Counted from the stretch's first letter, positions 10,929-22,937 are shown. The stretch is 64,000 bases of DNA from Aegilops tauschii subsp. strangulata (GCF_002575655.3 NC_053037.3:143975207-144039206), one strand, 5' to 3'. Numbers and translations: made by a program. Notes: a model not told the origin generated them from the sequence alone.

Positions 10929-11698
10929 TGTTATTCGAAATTTCTCCGGTTCCATGATTATTCGGAATGAGTTTGTTAACAAGACTTGATCAACCTTGTT
11001 AGTGGATTCCTTTTGATGAGCATGAGATGGATGAAACTAGAAGGCACAACCTTTTGTACCCTCTTTCTACTTTCTGTTATTTAGTTGAAATAAAGTAAAA
11101 ATAGTATTTTTCTGTCTGTTTTCTGATTTATCCGTGCAATATAAAAATACCCTGAAAATAAAAGATCTCCAAATGCCCTGAAAATGGAAAATGATTTTTT
11201 CTTGAATATTTGAGAATTTCTGGCACTGAGAACACAGCAGGAGGGGCAAGCACCTGGCCACGAGGGTGGAGGGCGCGCCCTACCCCCCAGGGCGTGCCCC
11301 ATGGCTCGTGGGCCCATGCTGACCCTCCTCCACTCATTCCTGCACCCATACACTCCTTCTTCCTCCCAAAAACACCAATATCCAGCTCAAGCACGAGTTC
11401 TAGCTCATTTTGCTGTGATTTTCGATCTCCTTGCTCAAAGCACCTCTCACAAAACTGCTTGGGGAGATTGTTCCTTGGTATGTGACTCCTCCATTGGTCC
11501 AATTAGTTTTTGTTCTAGTACTTTATTCATTGCAAATTTGTGCTGCCTAGGTGACCATGTTCTTGAGCTTGCATGTCAAATTTATATGGTTCCAAGTAGT
11601 TCTAATGCATGATATAGGCTCTAGGCACTTGTAGGAGTAGTTGCTATCAATTTCATTGAGTTTGGTTCACTTTTGTTTGGTTTATTGACACCATTACT
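10929..11698 (+). other. E1 spacer between protease and Athila-type ORF
   Basis: This is non-coding as far as I can see. It is AT-rich to about 11210. A GC-rich palindromic block at about 11258-11313 resembles the block upstream of the TATA box in the E1 LTR, with CCACGAGGGTGGAGGGCGCG on the left and GGGCGTGCCCC and CTCGTGGGCCC on the right. It may be a second promoter for the following ORF or an old LTR-derived piece. Confidence 0.5.
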
Positions 11699-12369
11699 GT
11701 GGGGGAAACTAGGAAGGTTTCCGATGCAAGAATCACTAGCATACATTTTCCTGTTTTACGCTACTTTGCCATATTTGCTAGTCGGTGCCTGATTGGTCGC
11801 GGAAACTATGAAACCTTAGTGTTCCTGATATTATCATTTTGTTCCATGGTTTATTTTCTGATAACTCTGTTAGTATGGGTGGTATTATTGCTAAACGGTT
11901 AAGTTTGAACCATACTAAGGGTCCCATCTTTGGAGGTATTTATGCTTCACGCCTTGCTGCACATTATAACATACCTATTAGGCTCTATGAGAAAGAAGAA
12001 AAATTGCTGCCCAATGCTTATTTAGATTATAAGAGTATGGTAGCGCATGATTTCATTATTAAGAATAGGGAAGGGGAGCTTAAATACAAATTGTTCTTTG
12101 ATAAACATCACCATGAGACTATTACCTTACCTGCTCATTCCTTGTTTAATTTATCTGAAGGTCCGTATCTCGTTCCGTGGGCGGCCATTCAAGCTTACTG
12201 GAACCCTACACCAGCCCCGGAGCCGGAACCACAATTTGAGCCTCCACGACAGTCTGATTACTTTTGGGATCCGGAGATGACTGCCAGCCAGTGGCAGTCA
12301 GAGTCCTCTTCATCTCAGTACGACCCCAGCTACACCTACGGGTATCCGCCAGGCCATCCTTGGCAATAA
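11699..12369 (+). pseudogene. Athila ORF1-type protein remnant of E1
   Basis: Two overlapping frames make one broken protein. The first (from about 11699) reads RKVSDARITSIHFPVLRYFA then SRCLIGRGN. After a frameshift near 11815 the second continues with GGIIAKRLSLN, GPIFGGIYASRLA, NIPIRLYEKEEKLLP and LDYKSMVAHDF, ending in a proline- and serine-rich tail with stop TAA at 12367-12369. These blocks resemble the ORF1 proteins of Athila retrotransposons, whose role is unknown. The first in-frame ATG of the second part is at 11875. The N-terminus seems to be lost. Its place 3' of protease, where a complete element would have pol and then this ORF, suggests that pol was deleted. Confidence 0.68.
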
Positions 12370-14360
12370 ACCAACTTAGGCCAAAAGCCTAAGCTTGGGG
12401 GAGTACGTATTTCCCAATGACATTACATTTATGTTCACACACTCATTGCTAAATGTCGGTGCTCATACTCTTTCACTGTAATATCCGTGCTTTATTCTTG
12501 TGTGTTTAATAAACTTTAAGAAAAACAAAAAAAATAGTGTAACTTTTAGCTAGTTTACTTTTCTTGCTGTAGTAAGTAATAATTAAAAAGAAAACCCAAA
12601 AAGATTTCCCGTTCTTCTTTTGCTTGTTGGGAGCTTTTATTTCTTTTCTTTTCTTTGGGGGTCGATAGGAGAAGACCATGATTCAATTGTTGAAGAGGCT
12701 CTTATATGCATTGTTGTTGATTTAACCAAGAGCCCATATTTCCTTGTCTTCTCCTGTTTATTGAATGCTCGCAGATTCCAGCTTAGTCCAATGCACGTGC
12801 ACTCTTATTATTATTCACATCGTTCGGTCGTGCAAGTGAAAGGTAATTATGACGATATATGATGGACTGACTGAGATGAGAAAAGCTGGTATGAACTCAA
12901 CCTCTCATGTTTTTGTAAATATGATGAGTTCATCGTTCCTGATTCAGCTTATTATGAATAAACATGTTTGCAATGACAATTAGAGATCATAGTTGCTTAT
13001 GCCATGCTTGATTAGCTATGAGTTATAATGGTTTACCTTGCGTGCCAACATGCTATTAAAATGGTTGTGATGTGGTATAGTGGGGTGGTATCCTCCTTTG
13101 AATGATTTAAGTGACTTGACTTGGCACATGTTCACACATGTAGTTGAAACAAATCAACATAGCCTTCACGATATTTATGTTCATGGTGGATTATATCCTA
13201 CTCATGCTGGTACTCAATGTTTATTAATTTTAATGCATGTTCATGACTGTTGTCGCTCTCTAGTTGGTCGCTTCCCAGTCTTTTGCTAGCCTTCACTTGT
13301 ACTAAGCGGGAATAGTGCTTGTGCATCCAATCCCTTAAACCCCAAAGTTATTCCTTATGAGTCCACCATACCTTCCTATATGCGGTATCTACCTGCCATT
13401 CCAAGTAAATTTGTATGTGCCAAACTCTAAACCTTCAAATAAACATTATGTTTTGTATGCTCGAATAGCTCATGTATCAACTAGGGCTGCCCTTATCTTC
13501 CATGTTAGGCGGGTTATTCTCAAGAGGAGTGGACTCCGCTCCTCACTCACGAGAAAATGGCTGGTCACCGGGATGCCCAGTCCCATGCTTTATGCAAACT
13601 AAATCGAAATAATTGCAAACAAAACTCCCCTTGGGACTGTTGCTAGTTGGAGACACTCGTTGTTTCAAGCAAGTCATGGATTGATGCTTGTTGGTGGAGG
13701 GGGAGTATAAACTTTACCATTCTTTTTGGGAATCGCCTATAATGTGTGTAGCATGGAAGATATCGCCATCTCTTGGTTGTTATGTTGACAATGAAAGTAT
13801 GCCGCTCAAAATATTATTTATCTCTATTTCAAAACCGAGCTCTGGCACCTCTACAAATCCCTACTTCCCTCTGCGAAGGGCCTATCTATTAAATTTTATG
13901 TTGAGTCATCACCCTCTTATTAAAAAGCACTAGCTGGAGAGCGCAGCTATCATTTGCATCCATTACTGTTAATTTATATTGGGTATGACTATGACTGGAT
14001 CTCTTTTACCATGAATTACAATGTCTAGTCAGTCCTTCATCTTTAAAGGCACTCAGCATTTATGTTTTGCGGTCTCAGAAAGGGCTAGCGAGATACCATC
14101 CTGTTATATCATATTATGATTGTTTTGAGAAAGTGTTGTCATCCGAGATTTATTATTATGACTCGCTAGTTGATTATGCCATTGATATGAGTAAACATGA
14201 GACCTAAGAGTTATTGTGAATGTGGTTAGTCATAATCTTTGCGGAAAACTTGAATGCTGGCTTTACATATTTACAACAACAAGAGCAGACAGAGTTTGTA
14301 AAAGTTTTTCTTTATCACTTTCAGTTTATCAACTGAATTGCTTGAGGACAAGCAAATGTT
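12370..14360 (+). other. E1 3' non-coding domain
   Basis: About 2 kb with no convincing coding frame. A copy of the polypurine-tract word (AAGCTTGGGGGAGTA, 12391-12405) lies 21 bases after the ORF stop, almost identical to the true tract at 14363-14375. The rest is AT-rich with scattered short frames that I regard as chance. Confidence 0.6.
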
Positions 14361-14375
14361 TAAGCTTGGGGGAGT
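14361..14375 (+). other. E1 polypurine tract
   Basis: TAAGCTTGGGGGAGT lies directly before the 3' LTR start at 14376. It would prime plus-strand DNA synthesis. Confidence 0.85.
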
Positions 14376-15796
14376 TGATACGTCTCCGTCGTATCTACTT
14401 TTCCAAATACTTTTGCCCTTGTTTTGGACTCTAACTTGCATGATTTGAATGGAACTAACCCGGACTGAGGCTGTTTTCAGCAGACTTTCCATGGTGTTAT
14501 TTATGTGCAGAAACAGAAGTTATCGGAATGACCTGAAACTCCACGGAATGTCTATTTGGAAATAATAATAAATCCTTGCAAAAGATGAAGACCAGGGGGC
14601 CCACACCCTGTCCACGAGGGTGGGGGGCGCGCCCTCCCCCCTAGGGCGCGCCCCCTACCTCATGGGCCCCCTGGAGCTCCTCCGACCTCAACTCCAACTC
14701 TATATATTTGCTTTCGGGGAGAAAAAAACCAGAGAGAAGAATTCATCGCGTTTTACGATACGAAGCCGCCGCCAAGCCCTAAAACCTCTCGGGAGGGCTG
14801 ATCTGGAGTCCGTTCGGGGCTCCGGAGAGGGGGATTCATCGCCGTCGTCATCATCAACCATCCTCCATCACCAATTTCATGATGCTCACCGCCGTGCGTG
14901 AGTAATTCCATCATAGGCTTGCTGGACGGTGATGGGTTGGGTGAGATCTATCATGTAATCGAGTTAGTTTTGTTAGGGTTTGATCCCTAGTATCCACTAT
15001 GTTCTGAGATTGATGTTGCTATGACTTTGCTATGCTTAATGCTTGTCACTAGGCCCCGAGTGCCATGATTTCAGATCTGAACCTATTATGTTTTCATGAA
15101 TATATGTGTGTTCTTGATCCTATCTTGCAAGTCTATTGTCACCTACTATCTGTTATGATCCGGCAACCCCGAATTGACAATAATCGGGACCACTCCCGGT
15201 GATGACCATAGTTTGAGGAGTTCATGTATTCACTATGTGCTAATGCTTTGTTCCGGTACTCTATTAAAAGGAGGCCTTAATATCCCTTAGTTTCCATTAG
15301 GACCCCGCTGCCACGAGAGGGTAGGATAAAAGATGTCATGCAAGTTCTTTTCCATAAGCACGTATGAGTATATTCGGAATACATGCCTACATTACATTGA
15401 TGAATTGGAGCTAGTTCTGTGTCACCCTATGTTATGATTGTTACATGATGAACCGCATCCGGCATAATTCTCCATCGCCGATCCAATGCCTACGAGCTTT
15501 TCACATATTGTTCTTCGCTTATTTAGTTTTCCGTTGCTACTGTTACAATCAGTATAAAACACCAAAAATATTACTTTTGCTTCCGTTACTTTTGTTACCG
15601 TTACCACTACTATCATATTACTTTGCTACTAAACACTTTGCTACATATATTAAGTTATCCAGGTCTGGTTGAATTGACAACTCAACTGCTAATACTTGAG
15701 AATATTCTTTGGCTCCCCTTGTGTCGAATCAATAAATTTGGGTTGAATACTCTACCCTCGAAAACTGTTGCGATCCCCTATACTTGTGGGCTATCA
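14376..15796 (+). repeat. E1 3' LTR
   Basis: This is a direct repeat of 6629-8051 with scattered single-base differences and a few short indels. It starts TGATACGTCTCC and ends GGGCTATCA. The palindrome is at about 14592-14673 and the TATA box at 14701-14708. Confidence 0.92.
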
Positions 15797-16304
15797 ATCA
15801 CGACCGTGTCAAGTAGACCGACTCCAGCCTGCATCTACTTATATTACTCCACACATCAACCGACTCTTGCCTACATCTAGAGTATTAAGTTCATGAAGAA
15901 TAGAGTAACGCTTTAAGTAAGATGGCATGATGTAGAGGAATAAACTCAAGCAATATGATGTAAACCCCATATTTTTATCCTTGATGGCAACAATACAATA
16001 CGTGCCTCGCTACCTGTACTGTCACTGGGTGAGGACGCCGCAAGGTTGAACCCAAAGCTAAGCACTTCTCCCACTGCAAGAAAAACCAATCTAGTTGGCC
16101 AGACTAAACCGATAGTTCGAAGAGAATTACAAAGATATCAAATCATGCATAAAAGAATTTAGTGAAGATTCAAATAATATTCATACATATGCTGATCATA
16201 AATCCACAATTCATCGGATCTCCACAAACACACCACAAAAGAAGATTACATCAGATAGATCTCCAAGAACATCAAGGAGAACATGGTATTGAGAATCAAA
16301 GAGA
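15797..16304 (-). repeat. G1 3' LTR, fragment 2
   Basis: This continues fragment 1 after E1 and aligns with the G1 5' LTR around 30905-31410 in the same orientation. It starts with the E1 target duplication copy ATCAC and ends AGA (16302-16304), the left T2 target duplication. Confidence 0.87.
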
Positions 16305-16790
16305 CACTGGTACAACGAGGTGCTATACAAACGGTTTTAACCCCTTCCCGCGAAGGCGTTCGGAACCGTCACCTAGTGAGTGACTGCGATAGGGGGGTCC
16401 TTCCCACACGACCCAGAAACCGTCGGGGATATGCCCTCCTGGCACACACGCTGGCCAAAATGAGGTCGTGTGCGACCGGCGAGCGACCAAATATGGTTAT
16501 ACGTACAATAGTGCTAAAAAATACAATTATACATGTGAAATCTTTTCCAGTCGTAAGTACAACCCACACGGTCAGTCCCCGCTAAACGTTTCCGTTCGTA
16601 TATACATCCCACACAGTCACTCCAAGGAAAACGTTTGCGCAAGGTGGCGTAACGCAAACAGTTTTCAAGAGAATGTCGTGTGTGATTGTTCATTGATCCA
16701 ACACGGTTTATTACTAGATATTGTGTGCGTTGCCTGAGGTCATCACCCACGGTGTTTTCTCAATAAACGTTTGCAATAGGAAACCTAATT
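16305..16790. repeat. T2 left terminal region
   Basis: Variants of AAACGGTTTT, AAACGTTT and GCAAACAGTTTT recur about every 60-90 bases, together with CCACAC(A/G)GT words. The same words form the right terminal array. They are likely transposase recognition repeats, inferred from CACTA biology. Confidence 0.6.
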
Positions 16791-17536
16791 AGCAGGCTAA
16801 TTTGCCAATTAGCAGGCTAATTTCCCTATTATTAATAATCCATTTATTAATCTAATTCACATTCATATTAAGCGCATAATATATTTCATTTCCATATTAA
16901 GGAAGCAGGATTTCATAATTGAAATACATCCGAGTACAACATGATATAGCTTCAGCACTCACCTACCCCATTACACAACTGCACCAGCACCAAGTTTCAC
17001 ATGCAACATCTAGAACCTTTCAAAATTAGCATCGTAGACGGTACATAGACAGATGCATCTCGTCTGGAAAACTGCTGAAGTGGAAGGCGAATATTGAGCC
17101 TTCATTCAGTTGAAGTCTTTGCAACTTTAGGCCAATCCCTGTGGATGATTGACCATCCATCCTTCGTCCTCTTCAGGAACACTTCAATATTAAACTGTGG
17201 GTGTTGTATGAAAATTTTCCTTGCCTCCTAACCATAGAGGTGGTTTGAGAGGTAATCATCAGTGAACTGCTTTGGAAAGGCCTGAAAACAAGGATGTGCA
17301 TAAATATTTTCTCTATATTGGAAATGGGGCAAAGGAATAAAAAAAGGCAAGGTATAATAGTTAGTACCATCTTGTAAACCTCAGTGCTTCCCATTGTTTC
17401 CCCGCAACACATATAAGGTAGTTAGTCATCAGGTTAAGTAAGGGTTCGCATGCTATCAGTAAAATATGTTGATTGAAACTAAGCACATTGCAGATTCATC
17501 AGATTAATTCAAGCCACATGGAAAACCCATTTATCC
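16791..17536. other. T2 segment without gene
   Basis: AT-rich sequence. Two copies of AATTAGCAGGCTAATTT at about 16788 and 16807 are each nearly palindromic. No coding frame or RNA gene is supported. Confidence 0.4.
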
Positions 17537-18370
17537 AAACCAAGCACGATTGAGAACTAGGAAATATAGCACTTGTATATGTTTCTCATGTATTAAGTGC
17601 AGCCAAATTCGATTTATTCTTCACATGGTATACAATAACATAATGCAGCCACAACAATTGAACATCGAATTGCAGAATTGAACCAAGCAGTTAACTAAAC
17701 ACGACAACAAATGAACCAAACGTTAACTGAGCACCACATTGCACAATATAACATACTCCTAATAGAAGATCAGACAGTTAACCAAACCAAGCATGCTCTA
17801 CTTGGAAATATAGCAATTGTATTTGTTTCTCATGTATTTAGTACAGCCATATTCGATTTATTTCTTACATGGTATACAATAAAAACCACAACAATTGAAC
17901 ATTGCATTGCGGAATTGAACCAAGCAGTTAACTAAACACCACAACAAATGAACCAAACGTTAACTTAGCACCTCATTGCACAATATAACATACTCCTAAT
18001 AGAAGATCAGACAGTTAACCAAACCAAGCATGCTTAACAACTTGGAAATATAGCAATTGTATTTGTTTCTCATGTATTTAGTACAGCAAATTCGATTTAT
18101 TTCTCACATGGTATACAATAACAGAGTGCACTAACAACAATTGAACATCGCATTGCAGAATTGAACCAAACAGTTAACTAAACACCACAACAAATGAACG
18201 AAACGTTAACTGAGCACCACATTGCACAATATAACATACTCCTAATAGAAGATCAGACAGTTAACCAAACCAAGCATGCTTGACAACTTGGAAAATTGCA
18301 CCCTGAAGAATTGAACATCACATTTGCAGAATTGAACCAAATAGTAAATTGAACACCACATTGCACAACA
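17537..18370. repeat. T2 ~240-bp tandem array
   Basis: About three and a half copies. The word CGTTAACT starts at 17720, 17958 and 18204, giving periods near 238 and 246. Each unit includes AGACAGTTAACCAAACCAAGC, TTTGTTTCTCATGTATT, ACATGGTATACAATAA and a run of AACAATTGAACAT words. No coding potential was seen. Confidence 0.75.
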
Positions 18371-18500
18371 TATAGAACATATACACTAGAGCAGAAGATT
18401 GCATGGTAAAAGTAGATAGCGCAATTCACTAGAATTTGTTAAGGAAAGGCAGTAGCTAGCAAACTAAACATGGGTCCTTATAGTGACCTAATAAGACAAG

Positions 18501-18994
18501 CTACTCCTCATTGTCGGAGATATCGATGACAATTGGCTCCTTGGACATGGAAGAGGGCGAGGCTTGCGCATCGTGGGTGCCCTTGTCATAGTTGTGAGTT
18601 TCCTGAGCCGCTCCGGGTACCAACCTGCTAGCTCTCGAGATGAGGTAAGCACGTGCACGCTGAGAAAACACCTCGTAGTCTTCGTCGAAGGCACCGACGG
18701 TGGCCTTGAGAAAATGCCACAAACTGTCGTTTAAACCAGCCAACCGCATCGCGGCGTCGGGCGCGAGGCATCGACGGTGGCCTCGACGGCGAGGTGCTCC
18801 TCCAAGATCTGGGGGTCGGCACGAATAGCAGCCATCGCGACCACATCCGCGCGTGCGGCCGTGATTTGCTTCTCCGCTGCCAAATGCTCCTTGAGATCCT
18901 GGCTATACTGCGTGCACCATGGCTTAGGGCAACGCTTATTTAATGGAGGGGTCGCTGATTTGGGTGGAAGGTGTCGCTCCGGCGGTCGGGGCAT
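18501..18994 (-). pseudogene. Gene-like fragment in T2, unknown protein
   Basis: A GC-rich two-frame segment lies on the - strand. The upstream frame contains an alanine- and charge-rich, helix-prone stretch (SQDLKEHLAAEKQITAARAD). After a single frameshift near 18740-18760 the second frame continues with HFLKATVGAFDEDYEVFSQR and ends in IVIDISDNEE and a stop at 18501-18503. The composition contrasts sharply with the AT-rich arrays on either side, as expected of a captured host segment or a decayed second CACTA gene. I do not recognise the family. CACTA elements are known to pick up gene fragments. Confidence 0.45.
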
Positions 18995-19269
18995 GTGGGA
19001 TGTGGAAGGAGGAGGAGGATGAGGGTCGGGTGTGGATTACCTGCCTGGATAGACGAGGCTGAGCAGCGTGAAGGAGGGTCACCGGCGGTGCTCCAAGATA
19101 TTTTGTGTTGCATCTCACACGGTTGGTTACAATAAACTATGTGGGATCTACTTAATTTTTCGTCTTGATTTGAATTACATAATGGGGTCACAGTGGCACT
19201 GGACGGTGTTTGAATTGCTAGACCTTTTATCTCCAGTGAACATGCAACTATATGTGTGTCGTAAAAGAA

Positions 19270-21590
19270 TTGGAATTATTCACGGTTCGTTTGGACATTT
19301 TATACATTAAATTGGTTTTCAAGCCATTTCAGGTGCACGATTCAAAATTAAACTACATGCACATGCTCCGGTGCACCAACATGGGTTGTAAAATTATATA
19401 TGTGTCCATGGGTTTATGCTTATGTCCCATGCAAGAAATGGGGATGAATTTCAAGTACCACGGCATCGTGGCTCTCCGGCAAACGTCGACGTACTTGCTT
19501 TTGTAATTCTAGTAAATCCAAAAGTCGTCCAAAATTCATGAAACTTGGCATGATATCATGGAGCAGCATCAACATGCCGTGGTAAATTATTTGTCCCATT
19601 TGGGGCAGGTTTGGGTATAAGCTTCTCATAAACCAGAGCTTCTCACAACAAGTGTGATGGTTTCAGTAGGGAACGTTTCACCTTTCTGGACGAAACGATA
19701 TCTGTTGCCTCTTCTCGATTTCAAATTTTTTTCCTAGTGTCAACATAGAACAACATGAGTGTTGTGTCAATTTTTGGGATTTTTCGGGGTTCGCTTGGAC
19801 ATTTTTATACATTAACTGAGTTTTCTATGCATTCATGTGGATAATTCAAATTTGAACTACATGCACATGCTCTAATGCATATAAATTAGTTGAAAATTAA
19901 AATCTGTGTCCTTAGTTGCATGCTTAGGTCCCATGCAAGAAATGGGAATGAATGTCAAACACCCTGCCACCGTCACTCGGCCGCAAACATTGAGATACCT
20001 GGTTTTCAAATTCTAGTAAATCCAAAGCTCGTCTGAAATTCATGAAACTTGGCATGCTGTCATGGAGCGGCATCAACATGCCGTGGTAAATAATTTGTCC
20101 CATTTGGGGCAGGTTTGGGGATATGCTTCTCACAAACCAGAGCATCTCACAACAAGCCTGATGGTTTCGGTAGGGAACGTTTCACCTTTCTGGACGAAAC
20201 GATATCCATTGCCTCTTCTCGATTTCAATTTTTTTCCTACCATCAACATAGAACAACAGGAGTGTTGTGTTAATTTTTGGGATTTTTTGGGGTTCGCTTG
20301 GACATTTTTATACATTAACTGAGTTTTCTATGCATTCATGTGCATAATTCAAATTTGAACTACATGCACATGCTCTAATGCATATAGATTGGTTGAAAAT
20401 TCAAATATGTGTCCTTGGTTGCATGCTTAGGTCCCATGCAAGAAATGGGAATGAATGTCGAACACCCTGCCACCGTCACTCGGCCGCAAACATTGAGATA
20501 CCTGGTTTTTAAATTCTAGTAAATCCAAAACTTGTCTGAAATTCATGAATCGTCGTGGTAAATATTTTGTCCCATTTGGGGCAGGTTTGGGGATATACTT
20601 CTCACAAACCAGAGCTTCTCACAACAAGCCTGATGGGTTCGGTAGGGAACGTCCCACCTTTGGGGACGAAACGATATCCATTGCCTCTTATTGCTTTTAA
20701 AAAATTTCCCGTGTCAACATAGAACAACAGGAGTGTTGTGTCAATTTTTGGGATTTTTCGGGGTTCGTTTGGACATTTTTATGCATTAATTGAGTTTTCA
20801 ATGCATTTATGTGCATAATTCAAATTTGAACTACATGCACATGCTCTAATGCATATAAATTGGTTGAAAATTCAAATATGTGTCCTTGGTTGCATGCTTA
20901 GGTCCCATGCAAGAAATGGGAATGAATGTCAAACACCCTGCCACCGTCACTCGGCCGCAAACATTGAGATACCTGGTTTTTAAATTCTAGTAAACCCAAA
21001 ACTCGTCTGAAATTCATGAAACTTCGCATGCTATCATGGAGCGGCATCAACATGTTGTGGTAAAAAATTTGTCCCATTTGGGCCTGGTTTGGGTATATGC
21101 TTCTCACAAACAAGAGCTTCTCACAACAAGCATGATGGTTTTGGTAGGGAACGTCCCACCTTTGGGGACGAAGCGATATCCATTGCCTCTTATTGCTTTC
21201 AAAAATGTTCTCGTGTCAACATAGAACAACATGAGTGTTGTGTCAATTTTCGTGATTTTTCGGGGTTCGTTTGGACATTTTTATGCATTAACTGAGTTTT
21301 CAATGCATTTATGTGAATAATTAAAATTTGAACTACATGCACATGCTCCAGTGCATATAAATTGGTTGACAAATCAAATCTTTGTCCTTGGGTGCATGCT
21401 TAGGTCCCATGCAAGAAATGGGAGTGAATTTCAAACACCATGGCACCGTTGATTGCCGGCAAAACATTGAGATACTTTGTTTTTAAATTCTAGTAAATCC
21501 AAAACTCATCTGAAATTCATGAAACTTGGCATGCTATGATCGAATGGCACTCGACATGCTGTGGTATTTTTCGTGTCCATTTTGAGAGAA
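19270..21590. repeat. T2 ~503-bp tandem array
   Basis: CCCATGCAAGAAATGGG recurs with starts at 19426, 19930, 20433, 20904 and 21406: periods 504, 503, 471 and 502. The short third period reflects a deletion of about 32 bases next to AATTCATGAA. Each unit also carries GTGTTGTGT, TTCGGGGTTCG and ACTACATGCACATGCT. About 4.6 copies are present. No coding frame is conserved between units. Confidence 0.85.
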
Positions 21591-22290
21591 GGTGCACTCG
21601 TATAACTGCCAACAGAGGCATTTTGAAAAAATAGCTGCAACTTTAATATCTCAAATATTTGTATAATTCAAACCATGTGTGTTATGTTAACCATTCATGT
21701 GACGCCACGTCTCTTGGTTTTAATGGCTATAGGTTTTAATGGCTCTTGATCGCAAACGTTTTTGATAGAACACCCATATGCAAAATGAGAGCAGGATTTG
21801 TGCATCTCTTCAACGCAAACGGTTCTTTTGGATGACCCGTGTGCACCCACTTACAAACAATTTTGTAAGATTTGCATCTGTCATATTGGGTATGTTGCCA
21901 TTTGTCAAACTGGAAAGATTGACATTTGTTGATCTAGTAACATTGCCATTTGTCAACCTTGTAACACTGCGATTTGTCAAAATATGAAGCTAAAAATCAC
22001 TAGCAGTATCTATTTTTTGCAACTAAAATTTAGTAATTAAGCATAGATGGAGGCGAGGAAGCGTGTTCAGTCGGTCATGCAGCGGGCAGCGTAGTACTAT
22101 TTGATTTGATAGCGGGCGGCGCAGTTCCCGATACGGCTTTAATGCAGACAAGGGAGAGGGTAGCGGTTCCCGAAATGTTGGACGACCAATGATGCGTCCT
22201 CCTTCAATTAGCATCGTGAATGCATGAGGAAGTAATGGGAGGAGAACAGGGAAAAGAGGTAGCACGATGTGAATGCTACGCAGTTTGCAC
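21591..22290. other. T2 segment upstream of gene-like ORF
   Basis: AT-rich to about 22030 with repeated ACATTTG, CCATTTGTCAA and TTTGTCAA words (21860-21990). It then becomes more GC-rich towards the TATA box at 22294. No gene seen. Confidence 0.4.
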
Positions 22291-22293
22291 TCA

Positions 22294-22299
22294 TATAAA
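22294..22299 (+). promoter_or_regulatory. TATA box before the T2 gene-like ORF
   Basis: TATAAA lies 96 bases before the ATG at 22395, with a C- and A-rich leader between. This is a normal plant core-promoter arrangement, so the segment may have been captured with its own promoter. Confidence 0.45.
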
Positions 22300-22394
22300 G
22301 GCGCCCCTCCATTCCAATGCATCTACCACATCATACGCACTTAAGCATTTGCCTAAGCACCTACACTAAGTGCAAAAGTGCTCACTCCAGACCC

Positions 22395-22937
22395 ATGGCG
22401 GTGATGCGCGTGTGCGGCCAGCGGCTGTGCCAGATGGTCCACGACGCCGGCCTGCGGCATGGCACCGAGGATCGTCTCTAGACGGTGTTGGCGACCGGCT
22501 AGTGGATGGCCACTGTTGACGCCAGCTACGACTCTCAGTTGGACCAGATGATCGTTGCCACCACCAACAAGTTCACCGTCGTCAACTAGCTCGCAGACGA
22601 CATCACCGTACTCCTCCAGCCCACGCGTCCGGGCTCCTCATTGCCTGCCATCCTAATCGGCCTCCATGGCCAAAACCTCTTTCAAGCACTGGTGGCCCCG
22701 CGACAGCCCGCCCACGCCACGAAGAATGTCCACCTGGAGGTCGCGCCCGCTATGAGGCGCCTTGCCCTGCAAGAATTCGTCGACCTACACATCCATGTGT
22801 ACGAGCAAATCATGTACATAGGTATCTACAAGGCCAGTGAGGACGCGACGACGTTGGCCTTCTTCAACCGACTGGAAGCCTTGTATGCCTTTGCTGGGAG
22901 GCACCTTGACCTTGCCACAAAAGCCGCCGCTCCTTAG
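22395..22937 (+). pseudogene. Single-exon gene-like ORF in T2 with three TAG stops
   Basis: From ATG at 22395 to TAG at 22935 one frame of 181 codons stays in register without a frameshift. It is interrupted only by three TAG codons, at codons 29 (22479), 36 (22500) and 65 (22587). The composition is GC-rich and codon-like, and the product would be rich in alanine, leucine and valine; a stretch reading LALQEFVDLHIHVYEQI lies in the second half. I do not recognise the family. A TATA box precedes it and an unremarkable 3' region follows. The lack of indels and the single stop type suggest base substitution rather than random decay. It sits inside a CACTA element and so is probably captured or transposon-specific. 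Confidence 0.55.

Larger units (their letters stand above)
6629..15796 (+). mobile_element. E1: Athila-like gag-pro LTR retrotransposon
   Basis: This is a complete two-LTR element of about 9.2 kb. The LTRs are 6629-8051 and 14376-15796, both TGATAC...TATCA. The primer site for tRNA-Asp is at 8063-8080 and the polypurine tract ends at 14375. The target duplication is ATCGC/ATCAC. It carries a gag-protease reading frame (broken) and an Athila ORF1-type remnant, but no reverse transcriptase, RNase H or integrase, so it is non-autonomous. Counting the first 420 bases of the two LTRs by eye gives about 17 differences (around 4%), which suggests an insertion one to two million years old under usual grass LTR rates. 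Confidence 0.9.
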
